Below are positions 15,725-24,230 of a stretch of 64,000 nt of DNA, in pieces. The stretch covers positions 160,374-224,373 of the forward strand of contig NZ_CP084885.1 in assembly GCF_013456555.2 (NCBI RefSeq). The letters run 5' to 3'. The first letter of the stretch is position 1, and every line of letters starts with the position of its first letter. Position numbers and translations under genes: made by a program. A model generated the notes under the pieces. That model made no database searches. It saw nothing but the letters and a program-made list of their open reading frames with translations, and had not been told where the DNA came from. This DNA is from Natrinema zhouii (GTDB taxonomy: Archaea > Halobacteriota > Halobacteria > Halobacteriales > Natrialbaceae).

Positions 15725-16165
15725 GTGTCACAAGTCGAGACGACGCCGCACGAAATTGAGGGCCGCTGGAAGTGGCCCGACTGGGGCCGCGGACCCTACG
15801 ACGCGCTGTCATCAGTGATACTCGGGCCGCCCTTCGAGGGCTGCCTCGAGATCGACAGCGAGCCCTGGCACTTGGAGGTCCACTACAGCAAGTCCGAGTT
15901 CGCACCGCGACTGTCGGATAGGATTAACGTCGAACGGCTCTACGAGTGGGATATCGTGGGCCGTGGGCGAGGCGAGCAGAAGGCGTCGTACAACATCGGC
16001 CCGCGGTTTCCGAACATGCGCCACTGGGAAAGCGGCGAGCGGCTACAGCTCCCCTGGGAGAACCAAGTCGGCGAGGTCAACGGCGTCGACGTCGAGATCC
16101 ACACGAGCAACATCGAACCCGACCGCGGTCTCGAGCTCCTGTCGAAGTTCTTCGCGGCTGTTTGA
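15725..16165 (+). CDS. hypothetical protein, resembles the N-terminus of DUF7845-type plasmid proteins
   Basis: 146 residues from GTG. The start TTPHEIEGRWKWPDWGRGPYDALSSVI, followed by LEVHYSKSEFAPRLSDRINVERLYEWDIVGRGRGEQKASYNIGPRF and PWENQVGEVNGVDVEIHTSNIEPDRG, recalls the N-terminal part of longer haloarchaeal plasmid proteins (DUF7845 from memory). Those are usually more than twice as long, so this copy may be truncated at its C-terminus. Beta-rich, soluble, no catalytic motif visible. Confidence 0.5.
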   Translation: MSQVETTPHEIEGRWKWPDWGRGPYDALSSVILGPPFEGCLEIDSEPWHLEVHYSKSEFAPRLSDRINVERLYEWDIVGRGRGEQKASYNIGPRFPNMRHWESGERLQLPWENQVGEVNGVDVEIHTSNIEPDRGLELLSKFFAAV

Positions 16166-16455
16166 TCACGCCAGCGAGCGGGTTCACCCAGATTCGAGAT
16201 GAAGAGGTTTTGGTGTGCACAGCCGTTTCCTCCTCACTCCTTTCGAAAAGTAGCCTCGATAAGCCGCCGCTGTCACGCGATCTGTCTCCTAACTAAAGAC
16301 GGATGGTCGCAGATCCACCCCCAGACACTCTAACTGGAACTTGGAAGGATTGATGGTCTTGCTGTTTAAACACTAACAGCAACTATGGATGGGACTAGCG
16401 CATTGGAAACACCTGGGTGTTCAATACCGTTCTCAAATCATGGTGGTTCTAAGAG
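16166..16455. other. gene-free boundary region
   Basis: No convincing ORF on either strand. AT-rich bases near 16360-16400 and 16435-16455 could hold the promoter of the following operon. I see no repeat or IS end here. Confidence 0.4.
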
Positions 16456-18945
16456 ATGATATCGAAATCAAAAACGGTTGCAGCCTTGCTTGCCATCTTT
16501 TTGGGTTCGTTTGGCGCTCACCGGTTCTATCTGCGGTCATACGGTTGGGGTATCCTCTACTTTTTATTTTTCTGGACGCTGATTCCTGGCCTGATTGGGT
16601 TTGTGGAGGGGGTGAGGTACTTATTGATGGACGAGAGTAAATTCACTGCTAAATATACTGAAGAGTCCGCATCGGTAAATGAAGCAAAACCGAGTGAGAC
16701 TTCGTCAGAGTCAGAACGTCGAAGCGGAAATACCTCGGCTGATTTCACTATGGAGGTGTCCATCGGTAGTGGGGGGAGTGGTTCAGTAGGGTCGCAACTC
16801 GACGAGGAAGAGATGTGTGATCAGTCTTCGAAAGCGTGGGTTCCGCCGGGAGATGAGGTCTCAATTAATGGGTATGAGATCCCTGGGGGGATGGTTTACG
16901 TTGGGACGGGACTAAGTTCGGTTGATGGGTTTCACGGAGTAGATGCGTGTTTGATCGATCCGACGCTTGACGTTGATGCTAGTACGTCTGATCCGGATGG
17001 GACTCGAATGTCGTATTGGCCGTCGTATTCGGATATTGATTCGGGTTGTCGAGCGACGTATCTTGAGTGGTTGGCAAATGGTCGGCGTGATCCCGACATT
17101 GATATCGGGTACGTGTTCCTGTTTTTCTATGGTCTCGAACGACGGGTGCTCTTTGATGCACAGCATTCGAGTCAGGCGCGTTCTGAGATTCCAGACATCC
17201 TTGCCGAGGTGGAGGAGTTGCTGGAAGTCTATGGTAATGAGAGTTCCTTCCCGGGGTACGCAACGCGGTTTTTGAACGCGGTGCGCGCTAAATACGACCC
17301 TGAGTCACTTACGGAGATTTCTCATACGAGCCGGGGCCGAGAGATTCCATTAGGGAAACGAGTGAGGATTGGTCGCCAGATAGTCGACGAGGAACCGCTT
17401 GATCCTGAAGTTGCGTTTGAGTGGTTTGAACAATCGTCGAACACGTATCTGCGGACGCCAGGGCAGCGGTGCGAGGATGAGTTCAAGTTACTCTTCTTTA
17501 CAAAGTACGAAGAACGCTTTGGGAAGGGATTGCTCGAGGATCTCGATACAGCACCTCTCACAGTTAGCTACGGGTCTGCCAGTCGTTCACTGCCAGACTT
17601 AGGGGAAATTGAGATTGATGGTCTGCCGGATATTTCTGCCCTGTCGGAGCCACTAGAAGCGATGCAAGAGTTGGCAAATGAGTGTTGCGATGAGTTAGAC
17701 GCGTACTCTCGATACGTTGGGCGAGCTGATGACCGAGACAGTCTAGAAGCATTATCATTCCTCCCCAAATCGCTTCTCGACCATTACCAATCTGAATCAC
17801 TGACCGACTGTATTCAAGCGATCGAAAACGAGTTAGGTGAGTCAGAGATGGTCGAGACGGACCTCGATCTGTTACTTGAACATTTGCCTGTCGACTCGAG
17901 TGGAGATGTTCGGAAACGTGATCTGCGTCGACTCGCAAATCTGCTTGAGAAACTTGAGTTTGGTGTAGAGCCTGACACCCGGTTTTCTGCCCCGTCCCGC
18001 GGATGGGGTGATCCTGCAGTGATTTACCAGCTGCCGCCCGGATCGAGTGCTGAGACATCTGCGGTTTCAGAAGGTATTAGACTCATTCAGAAACTCGCTA
18101 TCAAAGTTGTGCTCGCAAACGATGAAGTGGCACCTGAGCAAACGGAGTACCTCGCAGAAAACCTCGGGTCATTCCTCGAACTGGGTGAATCTGACCGAAT
18201 GCGACTGGAGGCGCATCGTCGCTGGCTCATTCTTGATTCGCCGACTCTGCACGGTGTCCGGCAACGTGCTGAGGATCTTCCAGACGAGCAAAAACCACGA
18301 ATTGCGAAGTTTCTAACTGCTCTTGCGTGTTCAGATGGGAATATCGATTCAGATGAGATCCAGGAGTTGTCGAAGATCTATCCGGTGTTGGGTTTAGATG
18401 AAGAGATGGTTCACACGCATATCCATGAGCTTCAGACGAAGCCGCCCGAAGCGGATGATGAGCCAGTAACCATACAAAAGCCGGACTCCGCTAGTAAGCA
18501 CTATGAGATTCCTGAATCGGAGACAGCGGAGGAACCGCAGACGTCGGAAATCGAATTAGATCAGGATCGAGTGAAAAGGACTCTCGAAGAAAGTCAAGAG
18601 GTGAGTGCATTCCTCGCCGACATTTTCGAGGACGAAGAGGAAGAGGATGCGCAGCAGGGGTCCCAGCCACTAGAGGATCAATCTCCTGATCCAGAGTCGG
18701 GTTCTACGGACAGCAAGGTAGAGCCGTTAGATGAGGATCACCGCCGGTTCCTCACTGCCCTCTCGCAGAAGCAGCAGTGGGATCGAGAGGAGGTTGAAGA
18801 GTTGGCTCGTGAACAAGGGTTGTTCCCCGGGGCGGCAATGGAAGTGATAAATGACTATGCATTCGAACTGGTCGAAACACCCGTTATTGAAGGAGTTGAT
18901 GAGATAATGGTTAATGAAGAAGTATCCGAGGAGATCTTAGAATGA
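16456..18945 (+). CDS. TM2-TerB-N-TerB-C protein, first gene of the putative defence operon
   Basis: 829 residues. Residues 1-62 are a TM2 domain with two membrane helices (ALLAIFLGSFGAHRFYLR; GLIGFVEGVRYLLM). After an acidic linker comes a TerB-N domain (about 130-330): VYVGTGLS, RMSYWPSYSDID, YLEWLANGRRDPDIDIGYVF and FYGLERRVLFDA. A TerB-like helical bundle follows near 605-665 (FLTALACSDGNIDSDEIQEL). The last 75 residues are TerB-C-like (QQWDREEVEELAREQGLFPGAAMEVINDYAFE). TerB-N/TerB-C proteins are known partners of DUF2791 ATPases and Lhr-like helicases, which are exactly the next two genes. I infer a membrane-tethered sensor or scaffold. The stop overlaps the next ATG (ATGA). Confidence 0.85.
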   Translation: MISKSKTVAALLAIFLGSFGAHRFYLRSYGWGILYFLFFWTLIPGLIGFVEGVRYLLMDESKFTAKYTEESASVNEAKPSETSSESERRSGNTSADFTMEVSIGSGGSGSVGSQLDEEEMCDQSSKAWVPPGDEVSINGYEIPGGMVYVGTGLSSVDGFHGVDACLIDPTLDVDASTSDPDGTRMSYWPSYSDIDSGCRATYLEWLANGRRDPDIDIGYVFLFFYGLERRVLFDAQHSSQARSEIPDILAEVEELLEVYGNESSFPGYATRFLNAVRAKYDPESLTEISHTSRGREIPLGKRVRIGRQIVDEEPLDPEVAFEWFEQSSNTYLRTPGQRCEDEFKLLFFTKYEERFGKGLLEDLDTAPLTVSYGSASRSLPDLGEIEIDGLPDISALSEPLEAMQELANECCDELDAYSRYVGRADDRDSLEALSFLPKSLLDHYQSESLTDCIQAIENELGESEMVETDLDLLLEHLPVDSSGDVRKRDLRRLANLLEKLEFGVEPDTRFSAPSRGWGDPAVIYQLPPGSSAETSAVSEGIRLIQKLAIKVVLANDEVAPEQTEYLAENLGSFLELGESDRMRLEAHRRWLILDSPTLHGVRQRAEDLPDEQKPRIAKFLTALACSDGNIDSDEIQELSKIYPVLGLDEEMVHTHIHELQTKPPEADDEPVTIQKPDSASKHYEIPESETAEEPQTSEIELDQDRVKRTLEESQEVSAFLADIFEDEEEEDAQQGSQPLEDQSPDPESGSTDSKVEPLDEDHRRFLTALSQKQQWDREEVEELAREQGLFPGAAMEVINDYAFELVETPVIEGVDEIMVNEEVSEEILE

Positions 18946-20285
18946 GCGACGATAAGTCAGACCTTGAAGCAGCAACGATTCGGGCCCGTGACCGTGATGC
19001 AATTGTTCAGTCCCTCCAAGCGGGTCTCGTGCCCCGGCGTGGCTTGCAACATATCCAAGTCGGGCGTGCGAAAGAGGTGAAGGCCGTAACTGAAGACTTA
19101 GATCGAATTGCTGACGGGGGGTCCGCAGTTCGGTTTATCATTGGCGAGTACGGGTCAGGAAAGACGTTTTTCCTCAATTTGATGCGGACAATTGCGTTGG
19201 AGAAACGGCTCGTCACGGCGCATGCAGATTTAACACCGGATCGGCGCTTCCGGTCAACGTCAGGGCATGGTCGTGCGCTTTACCAACAGTTAGCTCAAAA
19301 CCTTTCGACTCGCGCAACACCGGACGGTGGAGCACTTCGAGGTATTGTTGAGCGATTCATCGCGGAGGCCAATCGTGAAGCGACCAATCAAGATGTCCCG
19401 ACTGAGGAGATTATCCGGGATCGGTTAGACGAGCTTTCAGAACTTGTTGCGGGGTATGCGTTCACAGACATCGTCGCTCTGTATTGGGAAGGACATCAGG
19501 AGAACGATGAGGAGCTGCAACATGCAGCGTTACGGTGGTTGCGTGGTGAATACGACACGAAAACAGAAGCACGAAAGGTTCTGGATAAACGCGTTCCGAT
19601 TATTGACGATTCGAACTGGTATGAGATGACGAAGCTGATGGCTCGATTCGTTGATTTGGCAGGTTATGAGGGACTGTTGATCAATCTTGACGAGATGGTG
19701 AACCTCTACAAACTGTCTCACACGGGGGCACGAAAAAGCAATTATGAGAAAGTGCTATCGATCGTGAATGACGGGATGCAAGGCCAAACGGTCGGTCTCG
19801 GCTTTCTCTTTGCGGGAACACCGGATTTCCTCACCGATACAAAACGCGGGTTATACAGTTATGACGCGTTGAAAACGAGGTTGTCTGAAAGCACGTTCGC
19901 TTCAGATGAGCTTGTCGACATGAGTGGGCCTGTCATCCGTCTCTCCAGTCTAACACAGGAGGATATGTTCGTGCTCCTCCAGAAGCTTCGTCATATTCAC
20001 GCCGGAGGGAATCCTGATAACTACGTTATCCCGGATGAAGCAGTAGAGACGTTCATGCGTCATTGTAATGAACAAATCGGAGCCGCGTACTTCCAGACTC
20101 CTCGAAACACGATCAAAGAGTTCCTCAGTTTCCTCGCTATCTTAGAGCAGAATCCCGAGGTTTCGTGGGAAGAACTGATCGGGGATATCCAGGTTGAGTC
20201 AGAGGGGATTGAACCATCTCAAGCCGAGGAATCAGAATCTGCTGGGAACGACGAGGGTGATGATCTTGCCAACTTCAAACTCTAG
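18942..20285 (+). CDS. BREX-type ATP-binding protein (DUF2791, BrxC/BrxD-like)
   Basis: 447 residues. Walker A is FIIGEYGSGKTFFLNLMR (about residues 65-82), followed directly by VTAHADLTPDRRFRSTSGHGRALYQQL, the signature of the DUF2791 P-loop family. Walker B is LLINLDEMVNLYKLSH, and a later GFLFAGTPDFLTD fits the sensor segment. The family occurs in type 2 BREX-like and TerB-N systems beside Lhr-like helicases; the ATPase is thought to load or regulate its partner on DNA. It overlaps the helicase gene by 26 bases, so the products are probably made in fixed ratio. Confidence 0.9.
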   Translation: MSDDKSDLEAATIRARDRDAIVQSLQAGLVPRRGLQHIQVGRAKEVKAVTEDLDRIADGGSAVRFIIGEYGSGKTFFLNLMRTIALEKRLVTAHADLTPDRRFRSTSGHGRALYQQLAQNLSTRATPDGGALRGIVERFIAEANREATNQDVPTEEIIRDRLDELSELVAGYAFTDIVALYWEGHQENDEELQHAALRWLRGEYDTKTEARKVLDKRVPIIDDSNWYEMTKLMARFVDLAGYEGLLINLDEMVNLYKLSHTGARKSNYEKVLSIVNDGMQGQTVGLGFLFAGTPDFLTDTKRGLYSYDALKTRLSESTFASDELVDMSGPVIRLSSLTQEDMFVLLQKLRHIHAGGNPDNYVIPDEAVETFMRHCNEQIGAAYFQTPRNTIKEFLSFLAILEQNPEVSWEELIGDIQVESEGIEPSQAEESESAGNDEGDDLANFKL

Positions 20286-22506
20286 TGATGATGAAGACAC
20301 GTCTCGCCAGACGAAGTCCTTTGAGCTTCTTCACAAGTCGATGCAGCGATGGGTTTGGAAGCAAGGCTGGGATACTCTTCGCCCAATTCAGGAACAAGCG
20401 ATCCCTGTCGTTTTAGACGGTGACTCGGACGTTATTTTGTCGGCACCCACCGCGTCAGGAAAAACCGAAGCTGCGTTCCTACCGATCCTCTCAGACATTA
20501 CGGTTCAGCGTGAATCGTCTCAGAGCCCCAGTTCGGGGTTCGACGTCGTGTATATTTCTCCGTTAAAAGCACTGATCAACGACCAGTATGACCGACTCCA
20601 AGAGCTCTGTGATTCTTGTGATCTACCTGTTCACCGGTGGCATGGAGACATCTCTTCGAGCAAAAAACACAAAGCTCTCGACGAGCCGAACGGGATTCTC
20701 CTAATCACCCCAGAGTCAGTGGAGGCGCTGTTTCTTCGTCGACCATCGGTGTTCCATCAAGCGTTACAGAACGTCTCTTACGTCGTAGTTGATGAAGTAC
20801 ATGCGTTCATCGGGACACCCAGAGGAAAACAGGTTCAGTCACTTCTGCATCGTATTGAGAGAGCCAAAGGCGAGTGGTTTCCGCGTATTGCGCTTTCTGC
20901 CACGATCGGGGATCATGAGATGACTGCAGAGTTCCTGCGTCCGAAAGCAGGATCTAAAGTCGAGATTATTGACCCTGATAGTGATCGACAGGAAATCCGG
21001 CTTCTAGTAAAAGGGTACGAGAATAAGAACAGTGGAAGTAACGAGGAAGACGAGGAAGAACCCTCAGGAACAATTGTTGATATTGCTGAGCAGATCTTCA
21101 CAACCCTCCGTGGGCAGGACAATCTTGTCTTTGCAAATCGCCGAATGGATGTCGAACTCTATACTGATCTGCTGAAGCGAGTCTCGGAGGAGAGGGGCGT
21201 TCCCAACGAATTCTACGCGCACCACGGGAGTCTGTCCAAAGAGATTCGAGAAGAAAGCGAACGACTGCTGAAAAACTCGAACGCTCCTGCAACGGTTATC
21301 TGTACCAGTACGCTCGAATTAGGAATCGATATCGGATGGATGGACAGTATCGGTCAAATCGGATCACCACCATCCGTTTCCAGTATGCGGCAACGATTAG
21401 GTCGATCTGGACGGGAAGATAACCCTGCAGTCTTGCGAGTGTATATTCAAGAGCCAGAGATTACTGATTCGACGCCACTTGAGGACACACTACGCCCTGA
21501 ACTCGTTCAGACGATTGCGATGGTGGACTTATTAATTGAGAAGTGGTACGAGCCACCGAACCTCAATGCGCTGGAACTTTCGACGTTGATTCAACAACTT
21601 CTCTCGCTTGTCGCTGAGCATGGTGGGATCAAAACGGAGACTGCCTACCGTATTTTGTGTCAAACGGGGCCGTTTGATAAAATCGCGATTTCTCAATTCA
21701 AATCGTTGCTACGGGGGCTCGCAGACAAGGAGTTACTTAGTCAAGCGGGAGACGGGGATCTCATAATGGGGTTGACCGGTGAGAAGGTCACCCGGCACTA
21801 TGATTTCTATGCCGCGTTCTGGAGTCCGGATGAGTACCGTCTCGTCTCTAATGAGAAAACGATTGGGATGCTCCCCGTCACGAGTCCCTTGATAGACGGT
21901 AAATTGCTGATATTTGGCGGCCAGCGTTGGGAAGTTGAGTCGGTTGATCAAGAGAAGCAAATCGCGTTCTTGAAACCAGCTCCTGGAGGAAATGTTCCGA
22001 AGTTTGGAGGTGAAGGAGCGCTCGTTCATACTCACGTTCGTGAAGAAATGTTTACTACATACACCAGCACGGAGATTCCGAGATACTTGGATACGGAGGC
22101 AGTGAATTTGCTTGAAGAAGGTCGAATGCACTTTGAACGGCTAGACCTAGAGAACCAAAATCTGATTCAACAGGGAGAGCACACGATTCTGTTCGTTTGG
22201 GCTGGTGACCGTATCGTGAATACGATACATCTGCTTCTCGCAAAGAGAGGCTATCAAGCATCAAAGGTGGGTATGACGTTACAGGTCCGGAATTGCCAGT
22301 CTCTGGAGCTGTTAGAGGAGCTTTGTGAAATAGCGTCGTTACAGCCTCCTGAACCAGCTAAGTTAGCGGAGACCGTCGAGAACAAGATCATCGATAAGCA
22401 CGACCGATACTTGCCAAAAGAACTCCTAAATTCGAATTATGCGTCTAATCGGTTGGATATTGAAGGTGCGTTGAATCAGGTCAAAGAGATTGTGAGCAGG
22501 AACTAA
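20260..22506 (+). CDS. Lhr-like DEAD/DEAH-box SF2 helicase
   Basis: About 748 residues from the ATG inside the end of the ATPase gene. Motifs: Q-motif LRPIQEQAIPVVL, Walker A SAPTASGKTEAAF, motif II VVVDEVHAFIGTPRG (DEVH), motif III LSATIG. The second RecA domain has TLELGIDIGWMD and RQRLGRSGRED. The C-terminal 250 residues resemble the winged-helix and core parts of Lhr-type helicases but without an Lhr-Zn end. The enzyme should translocate on DNA using ATP. It closes the first coupled trio; 206 bases separate it from the mre11-like gene. Confidence 0.9.
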   Translation: MILPTSNSSDDEDTSRQTKSFELLHKSMQRWVWKQGWDTLRPIQEQAIPVVLDGDSDVILSAPTASGKTEAAFLPILSDITVQRESSQSPSSGFDVVYISPLKALINDQYDRLQELCDSCDLPVHRWHGDISSSKKHKALDEPNGILLITPESVEALFLRRPSVFHQALQNVSYVVVDEVHAFIGTPRGKQVQSLLHRIERAKGEWFPRIALSATIGDHEMTAEFLRPKAGSKVEIIDPDSDRQEIRLLVKGYENKNSGSNEEDEEEPSGTIVDIAEQIFTTLRGQDNLVFANRRMDVELYTDLLKRVSEERGVPNEFYAHHGSLSKEIREESERLLKNSNAPATVICTSTLELGIDIGWMDSIGQIGSPPSVSSMRQRLGRSGREDNPAVLRVYIQEPEITDSTPLEDTLRPELVQTIAMVDLLIEKWYEPPNLNALELSTLIQQLLSLVAEHGGIKTETAYRILCQTGPFDKIAISQFKSLLRGLADKELLSQAGDGDLIMGLTGEKVTRHYDFYAAFWSPDEYRLVSNEKTIGMLPVTSPLIDGKLLIFGGQRWEVESVDQEKQIAFLKPAPGGNVPKFGGEGALVHTHVREEMFTTYTSTEIPRYLDTEAVNLLEEGRMHFERLDLENQNLIQQGEHTILFVWAGDRIVNTIHLLLAKRGYQASKVGMTLQVRNCQSLELLEELCEIASLQPPEPAKLAETVENKIIDKHDRYLPKELLNSNYASNRLDIEGALNQVKEIVSRN

Positions 22507-22617
22507 TTTTTCTCAGAGTCATCGGCTTCATACAGATCTCGCCTTTTGAGATTGCTCAATGTTCTAATAAACGTTGTAGATGATAGTTCCCTGCTCACTT
22601 CCACTTTTGTTGACTGG

Positions 22618-22627
22618 TATTTAATAG
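22618..22627 (+). promoter_or_regulatory. possible TATA box before the mre11-like gene
   Basis: TATTTAATAG lies about 86-95 bases before the ATG at 22713 in the only sizeable gap between the two operon halves. It could give the nuclease half its own promoter, with a leader. This is judged by eye only. Confidence 0.3.
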
Positions 22628-22712
22628 TTGGTAGCAAAGACATAGCTATGAACTAGCAAAATGGGGATTAACAGGTTCCAGATAGGTACCTAACCATCAC
22701 CATCAACAAAAT

Positions 22713-24230
22713 ATGCTCACACTAACACATATCGCCGATACACACCTTGGCCATCGACAGTACGGGTTGAAACAACGAGAGGACGACATGGTATCAACCT
22801 CGCGTTCTGCGCTCCAAGAAATGACCAACGAGCGCAGGACGGACGCGGTGCTGTTACCAGGTGATTTGTTCCACTCCCGGGATCTGCGTCCGAAGGTTCT
22901 CCATCAAACCGAGCAGGAACTTGACCGAGTGCCGGATGACGTGCCGGTGTTAGTGTCTCGGGGAAACCACGACGAGAACCTGACGCCACGTGACGTGACG
23001 TGGTTGAATTACCTGCATCAGCGCGGTCAAGTCGTGTTTCTGAAGGGTGATCTGGACGCTGATCCAGAAACTGCTCGGTTCGAACCGTACGACCCGGAGG
23101 ATCCAGGCGATCACGCCGGGTTTTACGACATCAATGTCGAGAGATTCGATGGTCCGGTTCGCGTGTTCGGGCTACAGTGGCGCGGCGCGAAGACCGGGCA
23201 GGCCCTCCAGCAGGTAGCGAACGGCATTCAAGCCACGAACGACGAGTACGGTGAGCCGACGTGGACCGTGTTGCTGGCGCATTTCGGGATTGAAGACGAG
23301 GTGCCGACGCTCGGGGGGACAGTAACCCATGCCGAGCTACGAGACTTGAAGGACGTCGTGGATTATCTGGCACTCGGGCACATTCACAAGCGGTACGAGT
23401 CTGGTGAGTGGATATACAATCCTGGGTCGCCGGAAGCTCATAATACGCGGGAAGGGCGGGCTGAGTGGGAGCACGGCTACTACTCGGTCGCGCTCGACAA
23501 CGGGTCAGCCGAGGCGGACAATGACGCGGTCGGTTTCGATGTGGAGCATCATTTGACGAAGCGACGGCCGTACTACCGGATTGAATTCGATGTTACCGCG
23601 TATGAGTCTCCGGGCGATCTCGAAACCGCGTTTCAGAACCATGTCCGGGACGAGCAGGCTGCGATGACAGAGTACTGCAGTCAGGACGAGTTCACGGCAC
23701 GAGGCGAACCGCGAGAACCGATTATCGACCTTCGGTTCACGGGGACGTTGCAGTTTAGCCGTGGGGATTTCCGGTCGGATGAACTTGCGGCGTGGGTGGA
23801 AGACGCGTACGACGCGTTGTACGTGCAGGTAAATACAGGGATTCGGACGGCGAACGTGCAGCAACTCCTATCGGAGATCGACGAGGACGAGGTGTTCAAG
23901 GATGGGCAGTTGAACACGGCTGCGTTAGAGCACCGCGTCTTCGAGACGATTGCGAAGGAATCGATCTACGATGACCACGCAGCCGACGTCGCTGACGTAT
24001 TGGGGAACGCTCATCAGATGGCGCAGGCTGACGAAGCCGTCGAGGATATTCGTGACTCCGTGAGTTCAGCGCGGCACAAGTTGTTCCCGGAACTGACAGA
24101 CGACGTCGTGCTGGACATTGAAGAAGATCCGTTCGCTGATGCTGAAGCGGGCGAGAATACGTCTGGTGACACGACGGGCGACGACGAAGCAGACGTAGAG
24201 ACAGAGGCAGGGAAGGTGGTGGAACAATGA
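22713..24230 (+). CDS. Mre11/SbcD-like DNA double-strand-break nuclease
   Basis: 505 residues. The calcineurin-like phosphoesterase motifs are in order: IADTHLGHRQYG, LLPGDLFHSRDL, SRGNHDENL, LLAHFGIED and ALGHIHKRYESG, with NPGSPEAHN after them. The capping domain follows, then a long acidic C-terminal tail (DDVVLDIEEDPFADAEAGEN). The enzyme is a Mn-dependent 3'-5' exonuclease and endonuclease working with Rad50. Its TGA overlaps the Rad50 ATG, so the complex is co-translated. A second, different Mre11 homolog lies at 36091. Confidence 0.93.
   Translation: MLTLTHIADTHLGHRQYGLKQREDDMVSTSRSALQEMTNERRTDAVLLPGDLFHSRDLRPKVLHQTEQELDRVPDDVPVLVSRGNHDENLTPRDVTWLNYLHQRGQVVFLKGDLDADPETARFEPYDPEDPGDHAGFYDINVERFDGPVRVFGLQWRGAKTGQALQQVANGIQATNDEYGEPTWTVLLAHFGIEDEVPTLGGTVTHAELRDLKDVVDYLALGHIHKRYESGEWIYNPGSPEAHNTREGRAEWEHGYYSVALDNGSAEADNDAVGFDVEHHLTKRRPYYRIEFDVTAYESPGDLETAFQNHVRDEQAAMTEYCSQDEFTARGEPREPIIDLRFTGTLQFSRGDFRSDELAAWVEDAYDALYVQVNTGIRTANVQQLLSEIDEDEVFKDGQLNTAALEHRVFETIAKESIYDDHAADVADVLGNAHQMAQADEAVEDIRDSVSSARHKLFPELTDDVVLDIEEDPFADAEAGENTSGDTTGDDEADVETEAGKVVEQ

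Noticed and set aside
16456..22506. Complete BREX system
   Set aside because: Only the DUF2791 ATPase and Lhr-like helicase are BREX-like; no PglX methylase, PglZ phosphatase, BrxA, BrxB or BrxL is present in the window.
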